Shown here in pieces: positions 1 to 9,143 of a stretch of DNA of 64,000 nucleotides (position 1 is the stretch's first letter; the number at the start of each line of letters is the position of its first letter). Origin of the DNA: Paraburkholderia fynbosensis (GTDB taxonomy: Bacteria > Pseudomonadota > Gammaproteobacteria > Burkholderiales > Burkholderiaceae); contig NZ_CADIKI010000019.1 in the NCBI RefSeq assembly GCF_902859935.1, forward strand, positions 62,001 to 126,000. The letters run 5' to 3'. The position numbers and the translations under genes were made by a program. The notes under the pieces were generated by a model. The model saw only the letters and a list, made by a program, of their open reading frames with translations. It was not told the origin of the DNA and did no database searches.

Positions 1-1
1 G

Positions 2-3000
2 GTGAAGGCCGAGGGCCAGGTCGTGCTGGGCTGGCGCGACGTGCCGGTCGACCACACCATGCCGATTTCGCCCACCGTGAAGGCGAGCGAGCCGCTGATC
101 CGCCAGATCTTCATCGGCCGCGGCAAGGACATCATCGTGACCGACGCGCTCGAGCGGAAGCTGTACGTGATCCGCAAGACCGCGAGCCACCGCATCCAGG
201 CGCTCAAGCTCAAGCACGGCAAGGAATACTTCGTCCCGTCGATGTCGGCGCGCACGGTCGTCTACAAGGGACTGCTGCTGGCCGGTCAGGTCGGCGTGTA
301 CTACCGCGACCTGCAAGACGAGCGTACGGTCTCGGCGCTGGCGCTGGTGCACCAACGCTTCTCGACCAACACGTTCCCGGCGTGGGAGCTGGCTCACCCG
401 TACCGCATGATCGCCCACAACGGCGAAATCAACACGGTGAAGGGCAACGTCAACTGGCTGAACGCCCGTACCGGCGCAATCGCGTCGCACGTGCTCGGCG
501 ACGACCTGCCGAAGCTGTGGCCGCTGATCTATCCGGGCCAATCGGACACCGCCTCGTTCGACAACTGTCTCGAACTGCTGGTGATGGCCGGCTACCCGCT
601 CGTCCACGCGATGATGATGATGATCCCGGAAGCCTGGGAACAGCACACGCTGATGGACGACAACCGCCGCGCGTTCTACGAATATCACGCCGCGATGATG
701 GAGCCGTGGGACGGCCCCGCCGCAATCGCCTTCACCGACGGCCGTCAGATCGGCGCGACGCTCGACCGTAACGGCCTGCGTCCGGCGCGCTACATCGTCA
801 CGGATGACGATCTCGTCATCATGGCGTCGGAAGCGGGCACGCTGCCGATCCCCGAGTCGAAGATCGTCAAGAAGTGGCGTCTGCAGCCGGGCAAGATGTT
901 CCTGATCGACATGGAGCACGGTCGCATCATCGACGACAAGGAACTGAAGGACAACCTCGCGAACGCCAAGCCGTACAAGAGCTGGATCGACGCGGTCCGG
1001 ATCAAGCTCGACGAAATCGAGGCGAAGGCCGAAGACGTCGCGACGGAACGCCGCGAAGCCGCTGCTTTGCTGGATCGTCAGCAGGCGTTCGGCTACACGC
1101 AGGAAGACCTCAAGTTCCTGATGGCGCCGATGGCGCAAGCCGGTGAAGAGGCGGTCGGCTCGATGGGCAACGACTCGCCGCTCGCGGTCATGTCCAACAA
1201 GAACAAGACGCTGTATCACTACTTCAAGCAGCTGTTCGCGCAAGTCACGAACCCGCCGATCGACCCCATCCGTGAAAACATGGTGATGTCGCTGGTGTCG
1301 TTCGTCGGTCCGAAGCCGAACCTGCTGGACACGAACAACATCAACCCACCGATGCGCCTCGAAGTGTCGCAGCCCGTGCTCGACTTCAAGGACATCGCGA
1401 AGATTCGCGCGATCGATCAGTACACGGGCGGCAAATTCAGCTCGTACGAACTGAACATCTGCTATCCGGTGGCATGGGGCAAGGAAGGCATCGAGGCGCG
1501 TCTCGCGTCGCTGTGCGCGGAAGCCGTCGATGCGGTCAAGTCCGGCTACAACATGCTGATCGTGTCGGACCGCAAGACCGACCGCGACAACGTCCCCATT
1601 CCGGCACTGCTGGCCACCGCCGCGATCCACACCCACCTCGTGCAGCAAGGTCTGCGCACGAGCACGGGTCTCGTCGTCGAAACCGGTTCGGCGCGTGAGA
1701 CGCACCACTTCGCGCTGCTCGCGGGCTACGGCGCGGAAGCCGTGCACCCGTACCTTGCGATGGAAACGCTCGGCCAGCTCGCCAGCGGGCTGAAGGGCGA
1801 CCTGTCGGCGGAGAAGGCGGTCTACAACTTCACCAAGGCAGTCGGCAAGGGCCTGATGAAGGTCATGTCGAAGATGGGCATTTCGACCTACATGTCCTAC
1901 ACCGGCGCGCAGATTTTCGAAGCGGTCGGTCTCGCTGAAGACCTCGTGCAGAAGTACTTCAAGGGCACGTCGTCGAAGGTGGGCGGTATCGGCCTGTTCG
2001 ACGTCGCGGAAGAAGCGATCCGTTTGCACCGCGACGCGTTCGGCGACAACCCGATCCTCGCGAACATGCTCGACGCGGGCGGCGAGTACGCGTACCGGGT
2101 GCGCGGCGAAGAACACATGTGGACGCCGGATGCGATCGCCAAGCTGCAGCACTCGGCACGCAGCAACTCGTACCAGACGTACAAGGAATACGCGCATCTG
2201 ATCAACGATCAGACCAAGCGCCACATGACGTTCCGGGGTCTGTTCGAATTCAAGTTCGATCCTACCAAGGCGATCCCACTCGACGAAGTCGAGTCGGCGA
2301 AGGAGATCGTCAAGCGTTTCGCCACCGGCGCGATGTCGATGGGCTCGATCAGCACCGAAGCGCACGCCACGCTGGCGGTTGCGATGAACCGCATCGGCGG
2401 CAAGTCGAACACCGGCGAAGGCGGCGAGGACGCGAACCGTTACCGCAACGAGCTGCGCGGCATTCCGATCAAGAACGGCGACACGATGAAGTCCGTGATC
2501 GGCGACGAAGTGATTGTCGACATTCCGTTGAAGGAAGGCGATTCGCTGCGCTCGCGCATCAAGCAGGTTGCGTCGGGCCGTTTCGGCGTGACGGCGGAGT
2601 ACCTCGCGTCGGCCGATCAAATCCAGATCAAGATGGCGCAGGGCGCGAAGCCGGGCGAAGGCGGTCAGCTGCCGGGGCACAAGGTGTCGGACTACATCGG
2701 CAAGCTGCGTTACTCGGTGCCGGGCGTCGGCCTGATTTCGCCGCCGCCGCACCACGACATCTACTCGATCGAAGATCTGGCGCAACTGATTCACGACCTG
2801 AAGAACGCCAACACGGCGGCCAGCGTGTCGGTGAAGCTGGTGTCGGAATCGGGCGTCGGCACGGTTGCCGCGGGCGTCGCCAAAGCGAAGGCCGATCACG
2901 TCGTGATCGCCGGCCATGATGGCGGCACGGGTGCATCGCCGCTGTCGTCGGTGAAGCATGCCGGCACGCCGTGGGAGCTGGGTCTCGCCGAAACGCAGCA

Positions 3001-4339
3001 AACTCTGGTGCTGAACCAGTTGCGCGGTCGTATCCGCGTGCAGGCCGACGGTCAGATGAAGACCGGCCGCGACGTCGTGATCGGCGCGCTGCTCGGCGCA
3101 GACGAGTTCGGCTTCGCGACGGCGCCGCTCGTCGTCGAAGGCTGCATCATGATGCGCAAGTGCCACCTGAACACCTGCCCGGTCGGCGTCGCGACGCAAG
3201 ATCCGGTGCTGCGTGCGAAGTTCCAGGGTCAGCCGGAACACGTCGTGAACTTCTTCTTCTTCGTTGCGGAAGAAGCGCGCGAGATCATGGCGCAACTGGG
3301 CATCCGCAAGTTCGACGACCTGATCGGCCGTGCCGAACTGCTCGACACGAAGAAAGGCATCGAGCACTGGAAGGCGAAGGGTCTCGACTTCTCGCGCGTG
3401 TTCTATCAGCCGCAAGTGCCGGCCGAAGTGGCGCGCAAGCACGTCGACGTGCAGGACCACGGTCTGGACAAGGCACTCGACCACACGCTGATCGAAAAAG
3501 CGAAGGCGGCGATCGAGAAGGGCGAGCACGTCTCGTTCATCCAGCCGGTGCGCAACGTGAACCGTACGGTCGGCGCGATGCTGTCCGGCACGATCGCGAA
3601 GAAGTACGGCCACGACGGTCTCGCCGACGACACGGTGCATATCCAGTTGAAGGGCACCGCAGGTCAGAGCTTCGGCGCGTTCCTCGCTAAGGGCGTCACG
3701 CTGGATCTGGTCGGCGACGGCAACGACTACGTAGGCAAGGGCCTGTCGGGCGGCCGCATCATCATCCGTCCGACCAACGATTTCCGCGGCAAGTCGGAAG
3801 AGAACATCATCTGCGGCAACACGGTGATGTACGGCGCGATCGAAGGTGAAGCCTTCTTCCGCGGCGTGGCGGGGGAGCGTTTCTGCGTGCGTAACTCGGG
3901 CGCGACGGCGGTCGTCGAAGGCACGGGCGACCACGGTTGCGAATACATGACGGGCGGCACGGTCGTCGTGCTCGGCGAAACGGGCCGTAACTTCGCAGCC
4001 GGCATGTCGGGCGGCGTCGCGTATGTGTTCGATCCGGACAGCACGTTCGCGAGCAAGTGCAACAAGTCGATGGTCACGCTCGATCCGGTCTTGCAACAGG
4101 CCGAACAGGAACGCACCGTCGACAAGGGCCTGTGGCACGCCGAGACGACCGACGAGGCACTGCTGAAGGGGCTCATCGAGCGTCACTTCCAGTTCACCGG
4201 TTCGCCGCGTGCGAAAGCGCTGCTCGAAAACTGGGACGCATCGCGCCGTCAATTCGTGAAGGTGTTCCCGACCGAATACAAGCGCGCGCTGAGCGAGCTG
4301 GCAGCGAAGAAGGCGAACAAGGAAGTACTCGCCGCCTGA
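2..4339 (+). CDS. gltB: Glutamate synthase (NADPH) large subunit, 5'-truncated by window
   Basis: Large subunit of NADPH-dependent glutamate synthase, which with GltD converts glutamine plus 2-oxoglutarate to two glutamates in the cytoplasm. The frame is open at the left edge: 1445 residues are visible against about 1,500-1,570 in the family, so the N-terminal catalytic Cys of the class II amidotransferase domain lies outside. Visible in order are the rest of that domain (FSTNTFPAW near residue 118, HNGEINT near 138), the central domain, the FMN-binding synthase domain (GEGGEDANRY near 805), cluster cysteines at 1048, 1054 and 1059 (CHLNTCPVG), and the C-terminal beta-helix. gltD follows after 115 bp, probably in the same operon. 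Confidence 0.97.
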   Translation: MKAEGQVVLGWRDVPVDHTMPISPTVKASEPLIRQIFIGRGKDIIVTDALERKLYVIRKTASHRIQALKLKHGKEYFVPSMSARTVVYKGLLLAGQVGVYYRDLQDERTVSALALVHQRFSTNTFPAWELAHPYRMIAHNGEINTVKGNVNWLNARTGAIASHVLGDDLPKLWPLIYPGQSDTASFDNCLELLVMAGYPLVHAMMMMIPEAWEQHTLMDDNRRAFYEYHAAMMEPWDGPAAIAFTDGRQIGATLDRNGLRPARYIVTDDDLVIMASEAGTLPIPESKIVKKWRLQPGKMFLIDMEHGRIIDDKELKDNLANAKPYKSWIDAVRIKLDEIEAKAEDVATERREAAALLDRQQAFGYTQEDLKFLMAPMAQAGEEAVGSMGNDSPLAVMSNKNKTLYHYFKQLFAQVTNPPIDPIRENMVMSLVSFVGPKPNLLDTNNINPPMRLEVSQPVLDFKDIAKIRAIDQYTGGKFSSYELNICYPVAWGKEGIEARLASLCAEAVDAVKSGYNMLIVSDRKTDRDNVPIPALLATAAIHTHLVQQGLRTSTGLVVETGSARETHHFALLAGYGAEAVHPYLAMETLGQLASGLKGDLSAEKAVYNFTKAVGKGLMKVMSKMGISTYMSYTGAQIFEAVGLAEDLVQKYFKGTSSKVGGIGLFDVAEEAIRLHRDAFGDNPILANMLDAGGEYAYRVRGEEHMWTPDAIAKLQHSARSNSYQTYKEYAHLINDQTKRHMTFRGLFEFKFDPTKAIPLDEVESAKEIVKRFATGAMSMGSISTEAHATLAVAMNRIGGKSNTGEGGEDANRYRNELRGIPIKNGDTMKSVIGDEVIVDIPLKEGDSLRSRIKQVASGRFGVTAEYLASADQIQIKMAQGAKPGEGGQLPGHKVSDYIGKLRYSVPGVGLISPPPHHDIYSIEDLAQLIHDLKNANTAASVSVKLVSESGVGTVAAGVAKAKADHVVIAGHDGGTGASPLSSVKHAGTPWELGLAETQQTLVLNQLRGRIRVQADGQMKTGRDVVIGALLGADEFGFATAPLVVEGCIMMRKCHLNTCPVGVATQDPVLRAKFQGQPEHVVNFFFFVAEEAREIMAQLGIRKFDDLIGRAELLDTKKGIEHWKAKGLDFSRVFYQPQVPAEVARKHVDVQDHGLDKALDHTLIEKAKAAIEKGEHVSFIQPVRNVNRTVGAMLSGTIAKKYGHDGLADDTVHIQLKGTAGQSFGAFLAKGVTLDLVGDGNDYVGKGLSGGRIIIRPTNDFRGKSEENIICGNTVMYGAIEGEAFFRGVAGERFCVRNSGATAVVEGTGDHGCEYMTGGTVVVLGETGRNFAAGMSGGVAYVFDPDSTFASKCNKSMVTLDPVLQQAEQERTVDKGLWHAETTDEALLKGLIERHFQFTGSPRAKALLENWDASRRQFVKVFPTEYKRALSELAAKKANKEVLAA

Positions 4340-4454
4340 TTCGCTTCGCTGCCCGTCAGCAGGACGTCACCATTAGCCGTACCCGCCGCCGCTCGGCAAT
4401 CCGACGCGCGGCGGGTCCAGATCACCCCTAGATACAGATAGAGAAGAGAACCAC

Positions 4455-5924
4455 ATGGGCAAGGCAACCGGTTTTCTCGAGTTCGAACGCCGCCACGAGG
4501 CGTACGAAGCTCCGCTCACGCGTGTGAAGCACTACAAGGAATTCGTCGCAGCTCTCAGCGACGACGAAGCGAAGATTCAAGGCGCACGTTGCATGGACTG
4601 CGGCATTCCGTTTTGCAACAACGGCTGCCCGGTGAACAACATCATCCCGGACTTCAACGACCTGGTGTTCCATCAGGACTGGAAGAACGCGATCGAAGTG
4701 CTGCACTCCACGAACAACTTCCCTGAGTTCACGGGCCGCATCTGTCCGGCACCGTGCGAAGCGGCGTGTACGCTCGGCATCAACGACGACCCGGTCGGCA
4801 TCAAGTCGATCGAGCACGCGATCATCGACAAAGCCTGGGCCGAAGGCTGGGTGGCGCCGCAGCCGCCGAAGCACAAGACCGGCAAGAAGGTCGCGGTGGT
4901 CGGCTCTGGCCCCGCGGGTCTCGCTGTCGCGCAGCAACTCGCGCGCGCGGGGCACGATGTCACCGTGTTCGAGAAGAACGACCGCATCGGTGGTTTGCTG
5001 CGTTATGGGATTCCCGACTTCAAGCTGGAGAAGTGGCTGATCGATCGCCGCATGCGCCAGATGGAAGCCGAAGGCGTGACGTTCCGCGCCAACGTGTTCG
5101 TCGGTAAGGCGGATTCGCTGCCGGCCTACATCGGCAGCACGGCAAAGGAAACCATCACGCCGGCCGAGCTGAAAGAACAGTTCGACGCGGTCGTGGTCGC
5201 CGGTGGTTCGGAAACGCCGCGCGATCTGCCAGTGCCGGGGCGCGAACTCGAAGGCGTCCACTATGCGATGGACTTCCTGCCGCAGCAGAACAAGGTCAAT
5301 GCCGGCGACAAGGTCGCGAACCAGTTGCTCGCGAAGGGCAAGCACGTGGTCGTGATCGGCGGCGGCGATACGGGTTCAGACTGCGTGGGCACGTCGAATC
5401 GTCACGGCGCGAAGAGCGTCACGCAATTCGAGTTGCTGCCGCAACCGCCGGAAGAAGAGAACAAGCCGCTCGTGTGGCCGTACTGGCCGATCAAGCTGCG
5501 CACGTCGTCGTCGCATGACGAAGGCTGCGAGCGCGATTGGGCGGTTGCGACCAAGCGCCTCGAAGGCAAGAACGGCAAGGTCGAGAAGCTGATCGCCGCG
5601 CGCGTCGAATGGAAGGACGGCAAGATGCAGGAAGTGCCGAACTCGGAATTCGAAATGAAGGCCGATCTGGTGCTGCTCGCGATGGGCTTCACGCAACCGG
5701 TATCGCCGGTGCTCGAGGCGTTCGGCGTCGACAAGGATGCGCGCGGCAACGTGCGCGCGTCGACCGAAGGCGACAAGGCGTATTACACGTCGGTGGACAA
5801 GGTGTTCACCGCGGGCGATATGCGTCGCGGCCAGTCGCTGGTGGTGTGGGCGATCCGCGAAGGCCGTCAGTGCGCGCGTTCGGTCGATGCGTTCCTGATG
5901 GGACATTCGGAACTGCCGCGCTAA
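4455..5924 (+). CDS. gltD: Glutamate synthase small subunit
   Basis: Small subunit of glutamate synthase; it takes electrons from NADPH through FAD and Fe-S clusters and passes them to GltB. It has 489 residues, normal for the family. N-terminal cluster cysteines are at 46, 49, 54 and 58 (CMDCGIPFC) and 97, 101 and 105 (CPAPCEAAC). A first dinucleotide fold has GSGPAG at 150-155 and a second has IGGGDTG at 301-307. The C-terminal TAGDMRRGQS is the FAD-binding signature. The ATG is preceded by a purine-rich AGAGAAGAG. A 13-bp inverted repeat and a terminator pointing the other way follow the stop. Confidence 0.97.
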   Translation: MGKATGFLEFERRHEAYEAPLTRVKHYKEFVAALSDDEAKIQGARCMDCGIPFCNNGCPVNNIIPDFNDLVFHQDWKNAIEVLHSTNNFPEFTGRICPAPCEAACTLGINDDPVGIKSIEHAIIDKAWAEGWVAPQPPKHKTGKKVAVVGSGPAGLAVAQQLARAGHDVTVFEKNDRIGGLLRYGIPDFKLEKWLIDRRMRQMEAEGVTFRANVFVGKADSLPAYIGSTAKETITPAELKEQFDAVVVAGGSETPRDLPVPGRELEGVHYAMDFLPQQNKVNAGDKVANQLLAKGKHVVVIGGGDTGSDCVGTSNRHGAKSVTQFELLPQPPEEENKPLVWPYWPIKLRTSSSHDEGCERDWAVATKRLEGKNGKVEKLIAARVEWKDGKMQEVPNSEFEMKADLVLLAMGFTQPVSPVLEAFGVDKDARGNVRASTEGDKAYYTSVDKVFTAGDMRRGQSLVVWAIREGRQCARSVDAFLMGHSELPR

Positions 5925-5933
5925 AACGTCTTC

Positions 5934-5986
5934 GGCCGGTTTCCGTTGTGGTCCGCGCTTGGGATTGCGTGACACGGAAACCGGCC
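5934..5986. repeat. 13-bp perfect inverted repeat downstream of gltD
   Basis: GGCCGGTTTCCGT at 5934-5946 is matched by its exact reverse complement at 5974-5986 with a 27-nt loop. There is no T-tract on the plus strand, so it is not a canonical intrinsic terminator. It starts 9 nt after the gltD stop and could stabilise or help end the gltBD transcript. That role is inferred from position only. Confidence 0.6.
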
Positions 5987-6064
5987 ACTGCTTGCAGGAA
6001 GAGGTGGAGACGACAATGTGCCGAACAACGGCACACAAACGGTACATCAAAGCGGTGAAAAACA

Positions 6065-6097
6065 AAGCCGGGCCGCCTGAGAGGGCGGACCCGGCTT
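6065..6097 (-). terminator. Intrinsic terminator for the MFS-dadA transcript
   Basis: Arms AAGCCGGGCCGCC and its near-perfect complement (one bulged base) form a GC-rich hairpin with a 5-nt loop. Read on the minus strand it is followed by TTTGTTTTTT, the signature of a Rho-independent terminator, and it lies just after the dadA stop. On the plus strand the following CTTCTTGG is a poor U-tract, so its role for gltBD is doubtful. Confidence 0.8.
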
Positions 6098-6138
6098 CTT
6101 GGTGTCTGGTGGTTCGCGGGCCTGGCGCGAATGCGCCG

Positions 6139-7404
6139 TTACTTCCGATACCGCACCAACGTCAGCCCATCGAGATCGATCTCCGGTTTGCGCTGCGCGA
6201 TCAGATCCGCGACCACGCGTCCCGAGCCCATCGACATCGCCCAGCCGGTCGAACCGTGCCCGAGGTTCAGCCACAGATTGTCCACGCCGGATGGGCCGAG
6301 CAGCGGCGCGCCATCGGGCGTCATCGGCCGGCGGCCGACCCAGAAATGCGCGGACGTGGGATTGGCCGCGTGCGGGAACCAGTCGGCGAGTACTTTCATC
6401 AACGTCTGCAGCGCCTGTTCGCGCAGGGTGGATTGGCCATTGCCCAGCTCCGCCGTCCCCGCCACGCGCAAGTTATTGCCGAAGCGTGTGATTGCCGTTT
6501 TCAACGACTCGTCCATCAACGCGGCGCGGGGGGCCTTTTCTTCGTCGGTGATAGGCAGCGTCGCCGAATACCCTTTCACGGGATACAGCGGCACTTTCAC
6601 GCCGAGCGGTGCGAGCAGCGCCGCGCTATCGACGCCCAACGCCACCACTACCGCGTCGGCCTGCCATGCTTCGCTACCGCGTTCACTGTCGACACGCACG
6701 CCGCGCACCGCTGCGCCTTGCACATCGAGCGACGTCACACGCGTGTCGAAGCGAAAGCGCACGCCGCTGCGCTCGCAGATCGCGCGCAGCTCGCGGGTGA
6801 AGCGCGCGCAGTCGCCGGCTTCGTCGTCGGGTAGATAGAGACCGGCGAGCGGCGTCTGACGGGCCCAGCGCAATCCCGGTTCGATCTCCACACATTGCGC
6901 CGCGTTGATTTCCCGATGCGCAATGCCCGCGTCGCGCAGCACCGCGAGCGCCGGTTGAGCGAGTTCGAGGTCGTACTCGCTGCGAAACAGTTGCAGATAA
7001 CCCTGGCTGCGACCGTAATCGAACGGATGGCGGCCGCGAAACTCGTGCAGACAATCGCGGCTGTAGTAGGCGATGCGCTGCATCCGCTGTTTGTTGACGC
7101 GAAAGCGTTCGAGGTCGCATTCGCGCAGCCAGCGCGCGATCCAGCGCCATTGCGCGGGATTGAACGTCGGCCGGAAGATCAACGGCGAGGTTGGCTTGAA
7201 CAGGTATTTGAGGATTTTGCCCGGCATGCCCGGCGCGGCCCACGGCGTCACGTAGCCCGGAGCGATTACGCCGGCGTTGCCAAAACTGGTGGACAGCGCG
7301 ACGTCGGGTTCGCGCTCGATCACCGTGACGTCGCAGCCTTGCTGGCACAGGTAAAAAGCGCTGGCGACGCCGATGACGCCGCCGCCGAGAACAATCGTTT
7401 TCAT
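6139..7404 (-). CDS. dadA: D-amino acid dehydrogenase, DadA-type FAD oxidoreductase
   Basis: Membrane-associated flavoprotein of the DAO superfamily that oxidises D-amino acids (classically D-alanine) to 2-oxo acids and ammonia, passing electrons to the respiratory chain. The N-terminus MKTIVLGGGVIG is the ADP-binding fold (GGGVIG at 7-12), and the conserved STSFGNAGVIAPGY segment follows. The C-terminus has the GHGSTGWAMSMGSGR motif typical of DadA. The frame extends five codons upstream, but MKTIVLGGG is the family start. At 421 residues it is close to the usual 417-435. It lies 37 bp behind an MFS transporter, so the two are probably co-transcribed. The exact substrate is not settled by sequence. 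Confidence 0.88.
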   Translation of the reverse strand: MKTIVLGGGVIGVASAFYLCQQGCDVTVIEREPDVALSTSFGNAGVIAPGYVTPWAAPGMPGKILKYLFKPTSPLIFRPTFNPAQWRWIARWLRECDLERFRVNKQRMQRIAYYSRDCLHEFRGRHPFDYGRSQGYLQLFRSEYDLELAQPALAVLRDAGIAHREINAAQCVEIEPGLRWARQTPLAGLYLPDDEAGDCARFTRELRAICERSGVRFRFDTRVTSLDVQGAAVRGVRVDSERGSEAWQADAVVVALGVDSAALLAPLGVKVPLYPVKGYSATLPITDEEKAPRAALMDESLKTAITRFGNNLRVAGTAELGNGQSTLREQALQTLMKVLADWFPHAANPTSAHFWVGRRPMTPDGAPLLGPSGVDNLWLNLGHGSTGWAMSMGSGRVVADLIAQRKPEIDLDGLTLVRYRK

Positions 7405-7441
7405 GTGTGTGTACTGCAAATTCAGGCGAATGCCGGCGATT

Positions 7442-8701
7442 TCAGATGGCCGCGCGTGCCGAGCCGAGCACCTTGCCCTTGGTTTCCGGCAGGCACAGCG
7501 CGGCGACGATCACGAGCAGATAGCCCGAACCGGCCACGATACCCATCGCCTTCACGAGCGTCATGGTTTGCGACAGTGTACCGACCAGAATCGGGAAGAA
7601 CGAGCCGAGCCCGCGTCCCAGGTTGTAGCAGAAGCCCTGGCCCGAGCCGCGTATCTCGTTCGGATAGAGCTCCGACAGATACGCACCGACGCCCGCGAAG
7701 ATGCCTTGCACGACGATCCCGAGCGGGAAGCCGAGTGCGAGCATCATGACGTCGGTGATCGGCAGCATCGTATAGACCATGCCGAGCACGAACGAGCCGA
7801 TGGCGAACAGCACGAACGACGCGCGCCGGCCGATCCTGTCGCACAGAATCGCGCCGACGATATAGCCGGTGAACGAGCCGACGATCAGCACGATCAGATA
7901 GCCGCTGGTGTTGAACACCGACAGGTGGCGCACGGTCTTCAGATAGGTCGGCAGCCACGTGGTGATCGCGTAATAGCCACCGAGCATGCCGGTGCACAAT
8001 GCGCTGCCGAGCAGTGTGGTCTTCACGTGAGCGGCCGAGAAAATCTGCATGAAGTGCGAGGTGTCGAAGCCGCTTTCGCGCGCGCGGCGCGTCTCGAGAT
8101 AGATCTCGGGATCGCTCACATTGCGGCGGATGTAGATGATCCACGCCGCGGGCAGCAGGCCGATCCAGAAGCACGCGCGCCATGCGTACTGTTCCGGCAG
8201 CAGCGCGAAGGCTGCCCAATAGACGATCGCCGCCGCGGCCCAGCCGAACGACCAGCTGCTTTGCACGGTGCCGACCGCCTTCGCGCGATGCTGCGGCGAG
8301 CGGATGGTTTCGGCCATCATGATCGTCACGACCGACCACTCACCGCCGAAGCCGATGCCTTGCAGCGTGCGGGTCGTGAGCAGTTGCCAGAACGAGTTCG
8401 TGAAGCCCGACAGGAAGGTGAACACCGCGAAGGTGGCGATGGTCCACTGCAACACGCGGATCCGGCCGTAGCGATCGGCGAGAATGCCGGCGAGCCAGCC
8501 GCCGATGGCCGACGAGATCAGCGAGCTGGTGGCGATCATGCCGGCTTCGCTTTTGCTCATGCCCCAGGTCGCGATCAGCGTCGGAATGAGGAACGAGTAG
8601 ATCATGAAGTCGAAGGCATCGACCGCATAGCCGCCGAAGCCGGCGTAAAGCGTGCGGCGCTCGCGCGTGGTCAGCTCGGTGAACCATTGGAGAGAAGGCA
8701 T
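7442..8701 (-). CDS. MFS transporter (metabolite:H+ symporter-like)
   Basis: Inner-membrane major facilitator protein of about 419 residues with twelve hydrophobic segments. Family marks are DAFDFMIYSF in helix 1, the loop motif ADRYGRIRVL between helices 2 and 3, FGGEWSVV in helix 4, and RIGRRASFV in the second half. This looks like the sialate/shikimate-type or aromatic-acid symporter groups rather than drug exporters. The frame extends 52 codons upstream, but that stretch is Pro/Arg-rich and not membrane-like, whereas MPSLQWFTELT is a typical N-terminus. It is upstream of dadA, so a D-amino acid or related substrate is possible; that is inference from context only. Confidence 0.82.
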   Translation of the reverse strand: MPSLQWFTELTTRERRTLYAGFGGYAVDAFDFMIYSFLIPTLIATWGMSKSEAGMIATSSLISSAIGGWLAGILADRYGRIRVLQWTIATFAVFTFLSGFTNSFWQLLTTRTLQGIGFGGEWSVVTIMMAETIRSPQHRAKAVGTVQSSWSFGWAAAAIVYWAAFALLPEQYAWRACFWIGLLPAAWIIYIRRNVSDPEIYLETRRARESGFDTSHFMQIFSAAHVKTTLLGSALCTGMLGGYYAITTWLPTYLKTVRHLSVFNTSGYLIVLIVGSFTGYIVGAILCDRIGRRASFVLFAIGSFVLGMVYTMLPITDVMMLALGFPLGIVVQGIFAGVGAYLSELYPNEIRGSGQGFCYNLGRGLGSFFPILVGTLSQTMTLVKAMGIVAGSGYLLVIVAALCLPETKGKVLGSARAAI

Positions 8702-9143
8702 GTTTTGTTGTGGTCTCCAGGTCTTTCTGCCGGCGGGGGCTTGATAGTAGGGTGGTTGTATTCTACGGGGATGCGGCGTCCTGCGGCCAGTTGTGGTCAA
8801 AAATGGCAGCAGCGGTAATCGCTGATAAGCGCCGATAACCGGCGATAAGAGACGCAAGCAGGTAGAAACGAGTCCGGAAACATGCCGCGCGCCTTCGGCT
8901 GGCCGATCGAGCCGCCGCCAGTGGACAAACGCACATCTCGCCTTGCCTTACGAACTACTACTGTGTAACGCAAAAGATATTGACCACCGTTAAACTTCGC
9001 TCGCAGCCTCGATGCTGCGCATTACTCCCTCACGCCCGCGCCAGCCACGCCCAATGTCCGCAACCGCGAAATCCTGCTCGCCATCCCACCGCTCAGCGAG
9101 TTCGATCGTGAGGGACGGCCATTGCACGCACGGTGCAGTCTCC
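8702..9143. other. Intergenic region with divergent flanking genes
   Basis: There is no credible gene here. The stretch separates the minus-strand MFS gene from the plus-strand Tat lipoprotein gene and must hold both promoters. A triplet of GATAA motifs spaced exactly 10 bp apart lies at 8824-8848. An AT-richer patch around 8950-9000 contains TTGACC at 8980-8985 with no good -10 at the right distance, so I do not call a promoter. Confidence 0.5.
8821..8850. promoter_or_regulatory. Three 10-bp-phased GATAA direct repeats, candidate operator
   Basis: Three consecutive decamers (GCTGATAAGC, GCCGATAACC, GGCGATAAGA) place GATAA at 8824, 8834 and 8844, exactly one helical turn apart. They lie about 120 bp upstream of the MFS start codon on the minus strand and 295 bp upstream of the plus-strand gene. 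Phased half-sites of this kind suit a regulator that binds direct repeats on one DNA face. The binding protein is unknown. Confidence 0.4.

Noticed and set aside
7373..8818. Plus-strand open frame of 481 codons opposite the MFS transporter.
   Set aside because: Low-complexity Arg/Glu/His sequence, antisense to a clear membrane transporter.
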